Below are positions 8,147-17,876 of a stretch of 64,000 nt of DNA, one piece after another; position 1 is the first letter of the stretch; each line of letters starts with the position of its first letter. The position numbers and the translations under genes were made by a program. The stretch is from JADCRZ01 sp031399065 (GTDB taxonomy: Bacteria; Bacteroidota; Bacteroidia; Chitinophagales; Chitinophagaceae), in contig JANNOM010000002.1 of assembly GCA_031399065.1 (NCBI GenBank), positions 7,234-71,233 of the forward strand, in the 5' to 3' direction. Under the pieces are notes generated by a model. That model worked only from the letters and a program-made list of their open reading frames with translations, ran no database searches and had not been told where the DNA came from.

Positions 8147-10540
8147 ATGGAGAATCAAACCACTAATGAGTTGCTTGCAGCCGGTCAACTTTCCTTCGAT
8201 CATTTCAGGGAAGCCGTGCTGAACGACTACCGCCTTTGCTGCGAAAGCCGCGAAGCCAGTTTGATGGGACGAAAAGATGTACTCACCGGTAAAGCCAAGT
8301 TCGGCATTTTTGGTGACGGTAAAGAAGTGCCACAAGTGGTGATGGCCCGTTTTTTCCAGGAAGGTGATTTTTATACCGGGTATTACCGCGATCAGACCTT
8401 TGCCTTTGCCTGCGGCGGTGCAACGGTAGATGAATTTTTCTCCCAACTATATGCCGACCCCGACCGCTCCAACGACCCACACAGTGCGGGCAGGCAGATG
8501 AACTCTCATTTCGCTACCCGCATGGTGGACGAAGAAGGGGAATGCGTCGATCTGGTAAATCGTAAAAACCTGACGGCAGGTATGGCACCTACTGCCGGCC
8601 AGATGCCGAAAGCCATCGGCCTTGCATACACTTCCCGGGTGTTTCGTAACCTGGAGAGCCTGCAGCAGTTTCCGCATCTTTCCAATAACGGCAATGAAGT
8701 GTGTTTTTGCACTATCGGCGATGCCGCCACCAGCGAAGGACATTTCTGGGAAACGGTAAACGCCGCTGGCGTACTGCAAATACCAATCGCCTTTTTTATA
8801 TGGGACGATGGATACGGTATTTCCGTTCCCAAAAAATACCAGACCACCAAAGGCTCCATCTCCGAAGCCCTAAAGGGATTGCAGAAAAAAGAGGGCACGA
8901 ACGGACTCGACATCTACAAAGTAAAAGCATGGGATTATGCTGGCATGTGCGAAGTATTTGAAACGGCCATACGGAAAATAAGGGAGACCCATACACCCGC
9001 TATCTTTCACGTGGAGGAGGTAACCCAGCCGCAGGGTCATTCCACTTCAGGCAGCCACGAACGGTATAAGCCACAGGAAAGACTTGAATGGGAGCGGCAA
9101 TGGGACTGCCTCCGGAAAATGAAAGAATGGATCGTGGAAAACGCTCTTGCCAGTGAAGAAGAACTGATGGATATCGAAGTGGCGGCCAAACAATACATTA
9201 AAGAAAGCAGAAATAATGCATGGGAAAAATACCAGGTTCCTATACGGCAACAGGTAACCGAAACGGTTAACATGATCAACCAGCTTTCCGGTCATTTTCC
9301 CGACCAGGCTTCCAGGCTGCAGAAACTATCTACGTCGCTTGCTGGTAATCGTGAGCCTAACCGGCGCGATGTGATGAACACCATACACCGGTCCCTGCTA
9401 TTGGCCGGTAAAGACGCAAAGGCAGATGGCTTACGTAGTTACTACCACCTGCTGAAAGACGAAAACAAAAAGCTATACAATTCCTACCTGCATTTTGAAG
9501 GTGCCCGCAGCCCGCTGAAGGTGGCCGGTCAGCAGGCCGTATATGCTGCCGATACCCCCGTAATGAACGGATACGAAATACTAAACCGGTACTTCGATGA
9601 GCTATTTGCTTCCAATCCCTACGTATTCGCATTCGGCGAAGACCTGGGCTTTATAGGAGATGTAAACCAGGGCTTTGCAGGCCTGCAGGCGAAGTATGGC
9701 GAACTGCGGATATCCGATACCGGCATACGCGAACTGACCATTATGGGACAAGGCATAGGTATGGCCATGCGCGGACTCCGGCCTATTGCAGAAATTCAGT
9801 ACCTCGATTATCTTTTATACGGTCTGCAGCCTTTAAGCGACGACCTGGCTACCCTGCATTTCCGTTCCGCGGGCCGGCAAAGTGCCCCGCTGATCGTGCG
9901 TACCCGCGGTCATCGCCTCGAAGGCATATGGCATACGGGTTCTCCCATGGGCATGATGATCCATTCCCTCCGCGGTATCCATATCTGCGTGCCGCGCAAT
10001 ATGGTGCAGGCCGCCGGTATGTATAACACCCTGTTGAAAGGAGTTGACCCCGGCATCGTGATCGAATGCCTCAATGGCTACCGCCTGAAGGAGAAACTGC
10101 CGTCCAATCTTTTACAGTTTACCGTACAACTCGGTATACCCGAGGTGTTGTTGGAAGGCACCGACGTAACCATGGTATCCTACGGCTCTACCCTGCGCAT
10201 CGTTCAGGATGCGGCACAGGTGCTGGCGGAGCAGGGCATCAGCTGCGAAGTAATAGACGTACAGACACTGCTTCCCTTCGACATTAACCACGATATTCTG
10301 AAATCGTTAAAGAAAACCAACCGAATCATTTTTATAGACGAGGACGTACCCGGCGGCGCAGCCGCGTATATGTATAACCACGTAATGGAAGTACAGGGCG
10401 GTTATAAATGGCTGGACGTTGCTCCCCGCACGCTAACGGCTAAGGACCACCGCACTGCCTACGCGAGTGACGGGGATTATTTCGGTAAACCCAATGCCGA
10501 AGAAATGGTGGATGCCGTGATGAAAATGATGCGGGAATGA
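8147..10540 (+). CDS. Fused alpha/beta E1 component of a 2-oxoacid (branched-chain) dehydrogenase
   Basis: A 797-residue thiamine-diphosphate enzyme in which the E1 alpha and beta chains are joined. The alpha half carries the ThDP motif GDAATSEGHFW at 191-201, ending in WDDGYGIS. The beta half begins near residue 470 and contains FAFGEDLGFIGDV, RISDTGIRE and the C-terminal transketolase-like domain with IDVQTLLPFD. It should decarboxylate branched-chain 2-oxo acids and load the acyl group on E2 lipoate. The fused form is common in Bacteroidota. E2 and E3 genes are not in the window. Confidence 0.9.
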   Translation: MENQTTNELLAAGQLSFDHFREAVLNDYRLCCESREASLMGRKDVLTGKAKFGIFGDGKEVPQVVMARFFQEGDFYTGYYRDQTFAFACGGATVDEFFSQLYADPDRSNDPHSAGRQMNSHFATRMVDEEGECVDLVNRKNLTAGMAPTAGQMPKAIGLAYTSRVFRNLESLQQFPHLSNNGNEVCFCTIGDAATSEGHFWETVNAAGVLQIPIAFFIWDDGYGISVPKKYQTTKGSISEALKGLQKKEGTNGLDIYKVKAWDYAGMCEVFETAIRKIRETHTPAIFHVEEVTQPQGHSTSGSHERYKPQERLEWERQWDCLRKMKEWIVENALASEEELMDIEVAAKQYIKESRNNAWEKYQVPIRQQVTETVNMINQLSGHFPDQASRLQKLSTSLAGNREPNRRDVMNTIHRSLLLAGKDAKADGLRSYYHLLKDENKKLYNSYLHFEGARSPLKVAGQQAVYAADTPVMNGYEILNRYFDELFASNPYVFAFGEDLGFIGDVNQGFAGLQAKYGELRISDTGIRELTIMGQGIGMAMRGLRPIAEIQYLDYLLYGLQPLSDDLATLHFRSAGRQSAPLIVRTRGHRLEGIWHTGSPMGMMIHSLRGIHICVPRNMVQAAGMYNTLLKGVDPGIVIECLNGYRLKEKLPSNLLQFTVQLGIPEVLLEGTDVTMVSYGSTLRIVQDAAQVLAEQGISCEVIDVQTLLPFDINHDILKSLKKTNRIIFIDEDVPGGAAAYMYNHVMEVQGGYKWLDVAPRTLTAKDHRTAYASDGDYFGKPNAEEMVDAVMKMMRE

Positions 10541-10552
10541 TACGCAGTCCCA

Positions 10553-12046
10553 CTATTGAACAGACCTATTAAAACTTAATGCTTCTATATCTACCAGCAG
10601 GGAAGTAACATCGTTTGGAGGAATAGTAATGGTATTCTTTTGATCGTAAGCCAGGTTAATGATTTCTATTCTTTCGGCTGCTTCTTTATTATTGATCATT
10701 TCGAAAATAATTTGTTTAACGAGCGGCTCCGGCGTCCAGTCTTTATAGGTAGACGGCACACCAAATTCATCCTTGTACACTTTGACGGCGTATAGATTAT
10801 AAAATAACGATTCAGGCGGCCGTATAAAATAGATTTGTTTCACATGCTCAGAAAAATTATTCCGGATATACGACCGCGTTAAAGTGTATTCTTTTTCCAG
10901 CGGTAGAATAAAATTGACATTGAAATTATAAAAAGCTACCAGCGATATAACCGTGGCAAAGCCATAAATGAACAGGTTTTTAACGCGTTCTTTTTTGATG
11001 ATACCAAGCAAAGCGTCCGTTAGCAAAAACGCACCGGCCAAACTTAAACAATGCATGGTTCTGTAAGAAGAGAAGTTTTCCCTTGCCAATAATACCGGCA
11101 GATAAATAAGGGCCAGCAATGCCATTACCATAAGTATGTACTGTAGTTTTATTATTAAAGATGTTTTCCGTGTAAGCACCGTAATAACCCATAAGGCGAG
11201 CATCAGCGGATAAAATACCTGCGACGCAATACCCCGCAGATTATAAAGAAAGTTAAAGCTAAATGCCTGTGCCAGTGGATGTGAAAAGAAAAAGGAGAGT
11301 TTTTTTAGGGGCTGTATCGATAAGTCCGTTCGGTCGCTTGCAATCACTCCATATTCTTTCAATGAGTATTTAAACAAAAGAAAATAGACCAGGCTGATCG
11401 CGAGATAAACACTTGCACCTGTTAGAACTGTCCGGTAAGGCTTACCCGTTTTTCTTGTAACGAAATAGAGGAAGAAGGGTAGTAGAAAAGCTCCAAAAGC
11501 CGTTTGGTATAAGAATAGGGCACATAACGCCAGCGCAAACATTGGTATCATCTTCCAGTAAAATACCTTCCTCTTTTCTTGTTCAAACAGTTCACAAAAC
11601 AATATATGGCCGCTTAATAATCCGGCCATGAAAGCCATAAAAATCTCTATGCAGGAAGCCCAGCCTATTGAAATGGCAACTGGTATACTGCAAGGCAGAA
11701 AAATGCTCATAAACAAAGCAATCCTGGTATCGAATTTTATCTTTTTCTTCCAGTCATTGAGCAAGTATATCCAGATCAAACTGGCTATAACCCACCCGGC
11801 TAACGAGAAGATGCGCAAGTATTTAATTTCAGCAACTGTTAAAATCAGTGAGAAAGATCTTTCTATAATTAATCCGGTTAAAAGTCTTCCCTGAACCAGG
11901 AACATGCTAAAGTTAGAACCGTCGTTATTATGCCATAGTTGGTGAGTTTCGTCGAGAAAGGCGTAATCGCTAAAAGGTATCCGGAAGAAGATGACAGATA
12001 ATAATATGAGTGGGATCAATGCCTTCCCCGCAAATAGTTTGTTCAT
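10553..12046 (-). CDS. Polytopic membrane protein, possibly GtrII-like glycosyltransferase
   Basis: A 497-residue protein with about ten hydrophobic helices across residues 10-370 and a soluble C-terminal domain of about 120 residues. The early loop has DYAFLDETHQLWH with paired acidic residues, as in GT-C enzymes that use lipid-linked sugars. The arrangement resembles GtrII-type glucosyltransferases, but I recognise no decisive motif. It converges on the E1 gene 12 bases away, and yebC lies upstream on the same strand 34 bases away. Function should be taken as unproven. Confidence 0.6.
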   Translation of the reverse strand: MNKLFAGKALIPLILLSVIFFRIPFSDYAFLDETHQLWHNNDGSNFSMFLVQGRLLTGLIIERSFSLILTVAEIKYLRIFSLAGWVIASLIWIYLLNDWKKKIKFDTRIALFMSIFLPCSIPVAISIGWASCIEIFMAFMAGLLSGHILFCELFEQEKRKVFYWKMIPMFALALCALFLYQTAFGAFLLPFFLYFVTRKTGKPYRTVLTGASVYLAISLVYFLLFKYSLKEYGVIASDRTDLSIQPLKKLSFFFSHPLAQAFSFNFLYNLRGIASQVFYPLMLALWVITVLTRKTSLIIKLQYILMVMALLALIYLPVLLARENFSSYRTMHCLSLAGAFLLTDALLGIIKKERVKNLFIYGFATVISLVAFYNFNVNFILPLEKEYTLTRSYIRNNFSEHVKQIYFIRPPESLFYNLYAVKVYKDEFGVPSTYKDWTPEPLVKQIIFEMINNKEAAERIEIINLAYDQKNTITIPPNDVTSLLVDIEALSFNRSVQ

Positions 12047-12080
12047 GTAAAACAGTGTACATCTGAAATTACCCGTATTC

Positions 12081-12791
12081 TTATTTCAGATTATAATAAA
12101 CCTTTTGCACATCCTCATCCTGCTCCAGTTTATCTACCAGCTCCAGTACATCTTTTGCCTGCTCTTCCGGTAATTCAACCGTAGTAACGGGTATCCGCGT
12201 GAGCTCCGCGCTGAGGGGAGTGATGCCTTTGTCTTCGAGCGCCTTACTCATATTGCCGAATTCGGTGAAGGCGGCGCGTATTACTATATGGCCCTCACTG
12301 TCTTCTCCTATTTCTTCGAGGCCGAAATCGATCAGTTCCAGTTCGAGGTCTTCCAGGTTAACACCTTCGTTTTTTATTTTAAACTCTCCGTAGCGGTTAA
12401 AGGTAAAGGCTACGGAGCCGCTGGTACCCAGGCTGCCACCAGTTTTATTAAAGTGCATACGCACGTTGGCTACGGTGCGTGTCGGGTTGTCGGTAGCCGT
12501 TTCCACCAGTAGTGCGATGCCGTGAGGGGCATAGCCTTCGTATACCACTTCCTCGTAATTCGTCATGTCTTTGCCCATGGCTCGTTTTATGGCGGCTTCT
12601 ACCCGGTCCTTTGGCATGTTTACGCCTTTGGCATTCAGATAGCACCTTCTCAGGGCAGGGTTATCGTCTGGGTTAGGGCCCCCGGCTTTAACGGCAATCG
12701 CGATTTCTTTGCCGATACGGGTAAAGTTTTTGGCCATCTTGTCCCACCGAGCGAACATGCTGCTTTTTCTTACTTCAAATATGCGGCCCAT
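12081..12791 (-). CDS. YebC/PmpR family protein
   Basis: A 236-residue member of the YebC/PmpR family, recognised by MGRIFEVRKSSMFARWDKMAK at the start, GGPNPDDNPALR near 36-47, NMPKDRVEAAIKRA and the three-domain length. Members are described as transcriptional regulators or, more recently, as helping ribosomes through proline-rich stretches. I start at ATG 12791: the longer frame includes the promoter. Confidence 0.93.
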   Translation of the reverse strand: MGRIFEVRKSSMFARWDKMAKNFTRIGKEIAIAVKAGGPNPDDNPALRRCYLNAKGVNMPKDRVEAAIKRAMGKDMTNYEEVVYEGYAPHGIALLVETATDNPTRTVANVRMHFNKTGGSLGTSGSVAFTFNRYGEFKIKNEGVNLEDLELELIDFGLEEIGEDSEGHIVIRAAFTEFGNMSKALEDKGITPLSAELTRIPVTTVELPEEQAKDVLELVDKLEQDEDVQKVYYNLK

Positions 12792-12819
12792 ATATAAATT
12801 ATTTAATTGAAACAGTGTG

Positions 12820-12827
12820 CAAAAGTA
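12820..12827 (-). promoter_or_regulatory. -7 element TACTTTTG of yebC
   Basis: TACTTTTG reads from 12827 to 12820 on the minus strand, a full TAnnTTTG match, 28 bases before the ATG at 12791. Confidence 0.5.
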
Positions 12828-12843
12828 AATAGTTTGCCGCAAT

Positions 12844-12867
12844 AAAAAACCGCTTGCAGGCAAGCGG
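12844..12867 (-). terminator. Terminator of the amino-acid permease gene
   Basis: CCGCTTG at 12850-12856 pairs with CAAGCGG at 12861-12867 around CAGG, followed on the minus strand by a U-run. It separates the permease from yebC downstream. Confidence 0.75.
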
Positions 12868-12889
12868 CTCCCTATCGGTAAAAGATGTT

Positions 12890-14392
12890 TTATATCTTAC
12901 CCTTCTGGACATTGTTCAATTTACTGTTTTTGCGGCTATAGCCGAAATAGATGATGAAACCCAATCCCAGCCAGGCAAACAGCCGCAGCCAGTTGGTCCA
13001 GCCCAGCCCCAGCATCATCAATACACAGGCCCCCACACCCAATATAGGAACCAACGGTACGAACGGGGTTTTAAATTCCCGCGGAAGTTCGGGATTGGTT
13101 TTCCTTAAAATGATTACCCCCACGCATACCAGACTGAAGGCGAACAGGGTGCCGATACTCGTCATGTCGCCCACCACATCTCCCGGGATGAACGCGGCGA
13201 ATATGCCTACCAATACCAGGACAATCAGGTTGGCTTTATAGGGTGTTTTGAACTTAGGGTGTACTTCGCTGAACACCTTGGGCAGAAGACCGTCTTTGCT
13301 CATGGAGTAGAATACCCTCGACTGTCCCAGCAGCATCACCAGTATCACAGAGGAGAACCCGGCAAGGATAGCAACCGTTACCAGCTTGCCCAGCCATCCG
13401 AAGCCCAGCATATATTTGTTGATCACGAAAGCTACGGATGCTTCTTTACCCGTAGTGCGGAAATCTTCTGTAGTGGCTACTCCTGTAAGTACATGGGCGA
13501 AAAGCACATAGAGGATGGTACAAATGGCCAGTGAGCCAAGTATGCCGATGGGCATGTCTCTTTTGGGATTTTTAGCTTCCTGCGCCGCAGTGCTTACGGC
13601 ATCGAAGCCTATGAAAGCGAAAAAAACTACTCCTGCCGCTCCTATAATTCCCCAGAAGCCCCCGAAACTATGACTGATGCCATGCGGGTCCACATAGGTA
13701 CTGGCCGGTGGAATATATGTTTCGTGATTAACAGGGTTGATGAATCCCCATCCGATCACTATAATTAAAATAACTATCGCCACTTTGGCTATAACGATGA
13801 TACCATTCACCACCGCCGATTCCTGCGTACCCCTTATCAGCAAAAGGCTTAGCAGGGCAACTATAAATAAAGCCGGCAGGTTGATCATGCCGGTGGCCAG
13901 TACTTCATTGGTAACGGGGTCAAATGATTTTTCGAAGGGGGAATGGCACCACTGGTAGGGAATGGCTTTCCAGTGCAGAACATTTACCAGCAGGTTGTTA
14001 AGGTACTCGCTCCAGGCGATACCTACGGTGGCCGCGCCTACGGCGTATTCCAGCACCAGATCCCAGCCTATTACCCAGGCTACCAGTTCGCCCATAGTGG
14101 CATAACTATATGTGTATGCGCTACCTGCAATGGGTATGGAAGATGACAGTTCCGCATAACAAAGCCCCGCCAGTGCACAGCCAATGGCCGCTACCAGGAA
14201 GCCCAGGGTCACGGAAGGTCCCGCATTCTGCGCTGCCGCCGAAGCCGTTCTTACAAATAAACCGGCGCCGATGATGGCTCCTATGCCCAGTGCAACCAGC
14301 GAACCTGCCGTCAGTGTCCGCTTTAATCCTTTTTCTGAATCGGAAGCTTCGGCTATCAGCACGCTAAGCGGTTTTTTTGCAAATAAACTCAT
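12890..14392 (-). CDS. Amino-acid permease (APC superfamily, cationic amino-acid transporter type)
   Basis: A 500-residue inner-membrane transporter with about 12-14 helices. The first helix carries the APC signature GIGAIIGAGLFV near residues 37-48, followed by GLCYAELSS. The C-terminal pair of extra helices (LGVGACVLMMLGLGWTNW) is typical of the CAT subgroup. It likely imports or exchanges amino acids; the specific substrate is unknown. It is divergent from the dicarboxylate symporter. Confidence 0.9.
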   Translation of the reverse strand: MSLFAKKPLSVLIAEASDSEKGLKRTLTAGSLVALGIGAIIGAGLFVRTASAAAQNAGPSVTLGFLVAAIGCALAGLCYAELSSSIPIAGSAYTYSYATMGELVAWVIGWDLVLEYAVGAATVGIAWSEYLNNLLVNVLHWKAIPYQWCHSPFEKSFDPVTNEVLATGMINLPALFIVALLSLLLIRGTQESAVVNGIIVIAKVAIVILIIVIGWGFINPVNHETYIPPASTYVDPHGISHSFGGFWGIIGAAGVVFFAFIGFDAVSTAAQEAKNPKRDMPIGILGSLAICTILYVLFAHVLTGVATTEDFRTTGKEASVAFVINKYMLGFGWLGKLVTVAILAGFSSVILVMLLGQSRVFYSMSKDGLLPKVFSEVHPKFKTPYKANLIVLVLVGIFAAFIPGDVVGDMTSIGTLFAFSLVCVGVIILRKTNPELPREFKTPFVPLVPILGVGACVLMMLGLGWTNWLRLFAWLGLGFIIYFGYSRKNSKLNNVQKGKI

Positions 14393-14567
14393 ACAAGTAG
14401 TCAGTTAAGTATTAATTAAAATGAGGTGTGGTATAATTTCCCGGTCGTAAAATAAGGAAAAATGTTTGAATGATAGCTTTAATGAGATCAGCGGAGATGA
14501 TACCATATATACATTAATGAAATAAGAGGATAAACCTGGTCTATTTGTTTAAATCATAGACTGGATT

Positions 14568-14596
14568 TTGCCAAGTCATTATTTTTTCTAACTTTC
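14568..14596 (+). promoter_or_regulatory. Promoter of the dicarboxylate/amino-acid symporter
   Basis: TTG at 14568-14570, an 18-base spacer, then TAACTTTC at 14589-14596 (one mismatch to TAnnTTTG). The ATG follows at 14629. Confidence 0.45.
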
Positions 14597-14628
14597 GATA
14601 ATTCATTTCCCCCATTCAATAAGTAATT

Positions 14629-15882
14629 ATGCCAAAAAAGAACCGGTTGACCCTCTTCATATTATTGTCGATGGTATTGGGTATAGCCGTAGGTTATATA
14701 GTGTTTACCAACAGTTTGCCGGAGTTCAGGCAGGCTTTTTCCAAAAATATCAAGTTACTGAGCACCATCTTTATCCGGCTGGTGCAGATGATTATCGCAC
14801 CACTGGTGTTTTCTACCCTGGTGGTGGGTATCGCCAAACTGGGCGATCTTAAAACCGTAGGCAGGGTAGGAGGTAAGGCTCTACTCTGGTTCGTAACGGC
14901 TTCCCTGGCTTCGCTGCTGATAGGTATGGCCCTCGTGAACATACTGGAGCCGGGTAAATATATCAATCTTTCCAAAACGGATACCGCCGGTCTGCAGGAC
15001 CTGATGAACAAGAAGCAGTCTTTCTCGGTGCAAAATTTCGTGGAGCATGTTATTCCCCGCAGCGTATTCGAAGCTATGGCCACCAATGAAATACTGCAAC
15101 TGGTCGTATTTTCCATCTTCTTCGGCGTGGCGGCAGCGGCCATTGGCGATCCGGTAAAGCCGGTCATTAAAGCGCTGGACGCTCTTTCGCATATTATCCT
15201 GAAGATGGTGAATTATGTAATGAACTTCGCACCACTGGGCGTGTTCGGGGCCATATCTGCCGTGGTGGCAACCAACGGGGGAGAAATATTTAAGTTTTAT
15301 ATTATTTATTTTCTTTATTTCCTGCTAGGTATAGCCATTCTCTGGCTCCTCCTGCTGGGCGTCGGCTTCCTGGTGCTGAAACAACGCCTGCCGGTATTGT
15401 TGAAACGTATCGGCGGCCCCATGCTGATTGCCTTCAGCACCACCAGCAGTGAGGCGGTATTTCCCAAGCTGACGGAGGAACTGGAACGCTTCGGGTGTAA
15501 AGACAGGATAGTGGCATTTGTATTACCATTGGGTTATTCTTTCAATCTCGATGGAAGCATGATGTACATGACCTTTGCCAGCCTGGCGATCGCGCAGGCT
15601 TACCAGGTGCACCTTCCCCTGGGCACGCAACTCACGATGCTTCTCGTGCTGATGCTTACGAGTAAGGGTATTGCCGGCGTTCCGCGTGCATCGCTGGTAG
15701 TGGTGCTGGCCACCTGCGCCATGTTTAACATACCGCCGGAAGGAGTGGCACTTATTTTACCCATCGATCATTTCTGCGATATGTTCCGTACGGCAACCAA
15801 CGTATTGGGCAACGCGCTGGCCACGGCTGCAGTCAGTAAATGGGAGAATGCGCTGGGGGAGACGGTCGAAAACCCCGCCTAA
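14629..15882 (+). CDS. Dicarboxylate/amino acid:cation symporter (DAACS family)
   Basis: A 417-residue sodium- or proton-coupled carrier of the GltP/DctA family. The serine-rich hairpin motif AFSTTSSEAVFPK spans about 268-280, and the substrate/sodium motif FNLDGSMMYM about 305-314. Eight helices and two re-entrant loops are expected. Likely substrates are glutamate, aspartate or C4-dicarboxylates. The gene has its own promoter and is followed by the DedA operon 65 bases later. Confidence 0.92.
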   Translation: MPKKNRLTLFILLSMVLGIAVGYIVFTNSLPEFRQAFSKNIKLLSTIFIRLVQMIIAPLVFSTLVVGIAKLGDLKTVGRVGGKALLWFVTASLASLLIGMALVNILEPGKYINLSKTDTAGLQDLMNKKQSFSVQNFVEHVIPRSVFEAMATNEILQLVVFSIFFGVAAAAIGDPVKPVIKALDALSHIILKMVNYVMNFAPLGVFGAISAVVATNGGEIFKFYIIYFLYFLLGIAILWLLLLGVGFLVLKQRLPVLLKRIGGPMLIAFSTTSSEAVFPKLTEELERFGCKDRIVAFVLPLGYSFNLDGSMMYMTFASLAIAQAYQVHLPLGTQLTMLLVLMLTSKGIAGVPRASLVVVLATCAMFNIPPEGVALILPIDHFCDMFRTATNVLGNALATAAVSKWENALGETVENPA

Positions 15883-15895
15883 CAGTTCCTGCCCC

Positions 15896-15924
15896 TTGCT
15901 GTTAAGTTCAAAATATTATCTTTG
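15896..15924 (+). promoter_or_regulatory. Promoter of the DedA-MFS-GT9 operon
   Basis: TTG at 15896-15898, an 18-base spacer, then TATCTTTG at 15917-15924. Both elements match the Bacteroidota consensus. The ATG is at 15948. Confidence 0.6.
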
Positions 15925-15947
15925 CCCGAAATCTACCCAAATAAAGC

Positions 15948-16637
15948 ATGATAGACTTATTGCAAATTACCTTCAAGGATCTGCTAAACCCCGAATTTTA
16001 TATCAATCATGGTGGTCTGTGGATGATCATTTTCATCATATTCGCCGAAACGGGCCTGATGATAGGGTTTTTTTTACCGGGCGACAGTTTACTGTTCGTG
16101 GCAGGCATCTATAGCAAAATGCTGATGAATACCTTTATCCCCGGTGGTACCGGTAGCGATATTGCAGACCTTTTTATTTTGTTTTTCCTTATTTCCATAG
16201 CAGGCATCATAGGCAACTCTGTAGGCTACTGGTTCGGCCGGAAAGGAGGCCCTTTTCTTTTCGAACGCAAAGACAGTTTTTTGTTTAAACGCAAATATCT
16301 GTTGCAGGCAAGAGAATTTTATGAGCAACATGGGGGACAGGCCATCGTATTCGCCCGGTTCCTGCCAATCGTGCGTACGTTTGCGCCCATCATAGCCGGC
16401 ATCGTGCAGATGGATAGAAAAAAATTCATGTACTATAATGTGGTAGGCTGCCTGGCATGGGTGTTTACCATGCTGTTTGCAGGTCATTATCTCGATAAGC
16501 TGTTTCTCGCCAAGTTCGGCTTCGATCTCAAAAAGCATCTGGAAGTATTGATTATTATCATAGTGGCTATTACCACACTTCCGGTTTTATACAAACTGTT
16601 CTTCGGTAAAAAGAAACCCACGGATATTACCCCATAA
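15948..16637 (+). CDS. DedA family membrane protein (VTT/SNARE-associated domain)
   Basis: A 229-residue integral membrane protein of the DedA family. Typical segments are ETGLMIGFFLPGDSLLF near residues 31-47, the glycine-rich GNSVGYWFGRKGG near 89-101, and the arginine motif FARFLPIVRTFAPIIAG near 135-151. DedA proteins support envelope integrity and are linked to recycling of undecaprenyl phosphate or phospholipids. It is the first gene of a three-gene run with an MFS carrier and a GT9 enzyme. Confidence 0.92.
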   Translation: MIDLLQITFKDLLNPEFYINHGGLWMIIFIIFAETGLMIGFFLPGDSLLFVAGIYSKMLMNTFIPGGTGSDIADLFILFFLISIAGIIGNSVGYWFGRKGGPFLFERKDSFLFKRKYLLQAREFYEQHGGQAIVFARFLPIVRTFAPIIAGIVQMDRKKFMYYNVVGCLAWVFTMLFAGHYLDKLFLAKFGFDLKKHLEVLIIIIVAITTLPVLYKLFFGKKKPTDITP

Positions 16638-16649
16638 CGTTTGCCGCGT

Positions 16650-17876
16650 ATGAAAAAAGAATCGATTTTTAGCCTGGCTGTTATAGTGGCGGCCCTTGGA
16701 TATTTTGTAGATATTTATGATCTTTTGCTGTTCACCATTGTAAGAGAACCCAGTTTAAAAGGTATTGGAGTGTCTGATGCGAACATGGTGCTGAACAGCA
16801 CTAAAATTATCAATTACCAAATGGTGGGCCTGCTGATCGGGGGCATCCTGTGGGGCGTGCTGGGCGACCGCAAAGGCCGCTTGTCCGTATTGTTCGGTTC
16901 TATCCTTCTCTACTCAGCAGCTAATTTTGTTACCGGCTTTATACAAACGGTGGATCAGTATGCCTGGGCGCGTTTCGTGGCGGGGCTCGGACTGGCGGGT
17001 GAGCTGGGTGCCGGCATAACGCTGGTGAGCGAATTATTGCCAAAAGAAAAAAGGGGCCTGGGTACTTCGCTGGTGGCAGGTATAGGATTAAGCGGCGCGG
17101 TGGCCGCCTACTTTACCTACCAGTTTACCGAGGACTGGCGGCTTTGTTACAAGATAGGAGGTGCACTCGGACTGGTACTTTTATTTCTGCGTATCAAAGT
17201 GGCGGAATCGGGTATGTTCAGTCATGCAAAAGAACAAAGTGCATCGCGGGGTAATTTCCTGTTGTTCTTTAATAACGGTAAGCGTTTTAAAAAATACATA
17301 CTGGCTATTTTAATCGGCTTGCCTACCTGGTATGTAATCGGTATTCTCGTCAACTTAAGTAACCGATTCAATGGTGAGATGAACGGCGACAGGCTGCTCG
17401 ATTCCGGCAGGGCCATCATGTTTGGGTATGTAGGTATTTCGCTGGGCGATATCAGTGTGGGACTTTTAAGCCAGTGGCTTAAGAGCCGTAAGAAAGCACT
17501 TTTCTTTTTTTATGGGCTTACCATTATAGGAATCATATTATATTTCAGCCCGGTCAATGACAGTCGTTCAACCATGTACGCCATCTGCGGTTATCTGGGT
17601 TTTGCCACCGGCTTCTGGGCTATTTTCGTTACTATGGGTGCCGAGCAATTCGGTACCAATATAAGAGCCACAGCTGCCACCACCATCCCTAATATGGTAC
17701 GCGGTGCCCTGGTGTTGCTCAACCTGCTCTTTATCGATTTATTCCAGAAAAGTTATGGATGGCCACTGGTGAAAGCCGGTATCGTAACAGGCATCATCGT
17801 AATGGCCATAGCCTTAACGGCCGCTTATTTTACCGAAGAAACCTTTCACAAAGATTTAGATTATATTGAAGAATGA
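16650..17876 (+). CDS. MFS transporter
   Basis: A 408-residue, 12-helix major facilitator protein. The motif-A loop GDRKGR lies near residues 72-77 between helices 2 and 3, and YDLLLF in helix 1 resembles the metabolite:H+ symporter group. The ATG at 16650 is preferred to a TTG nine bases upstream. It sits 12 bases after dedA and overlaps the next gene by four bases (ATGA), so the three genes are probably cotranscribed. The substrate is unknown. Confidence 0.88.
   Translation: MKKESIFSLAVIVAALGYFVDIYDLLLFTIVREPSLKGIGVSDANMVLNSTKIINYQMVGLLIGGILWGVLGDRKGRLSVLFGSILLYSAANFVTGFIQTVDQYAWARFVAGLGLAGELGAGITLVSELLPKEKRGLGTSLVAGIGLSGAVAAYFTYQFTEDWRLCYKIGGALGLVLLFLRIKVAESGMFSHAKEQSASRGNFLLFFNNGKRFKKYILAILIGLPTWYVIGILVNLSNRFNGEMNGDRLLDSGRAIMFGYVGISLGDISVGLLSQWLKSRKKALFFFYGLTIIGIILYFSPVNDSRSTMYAICGYLGFATGFWAIFVTMGAEQFGTNIRATAATTIPNMVRGALVLLNLLFIDLFQKSYGWPLVKAGIVTGIIVMAIALTAAYFTEETFHKDLDYIEE

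Noticed and set aside
7928..8446. 172-residue minus-strand frame over the start of the E1 gene
   Set aside because: It covers the E1 promoter and first 100 codons in antisense. The E1 protein is well conserved in the plus frame.
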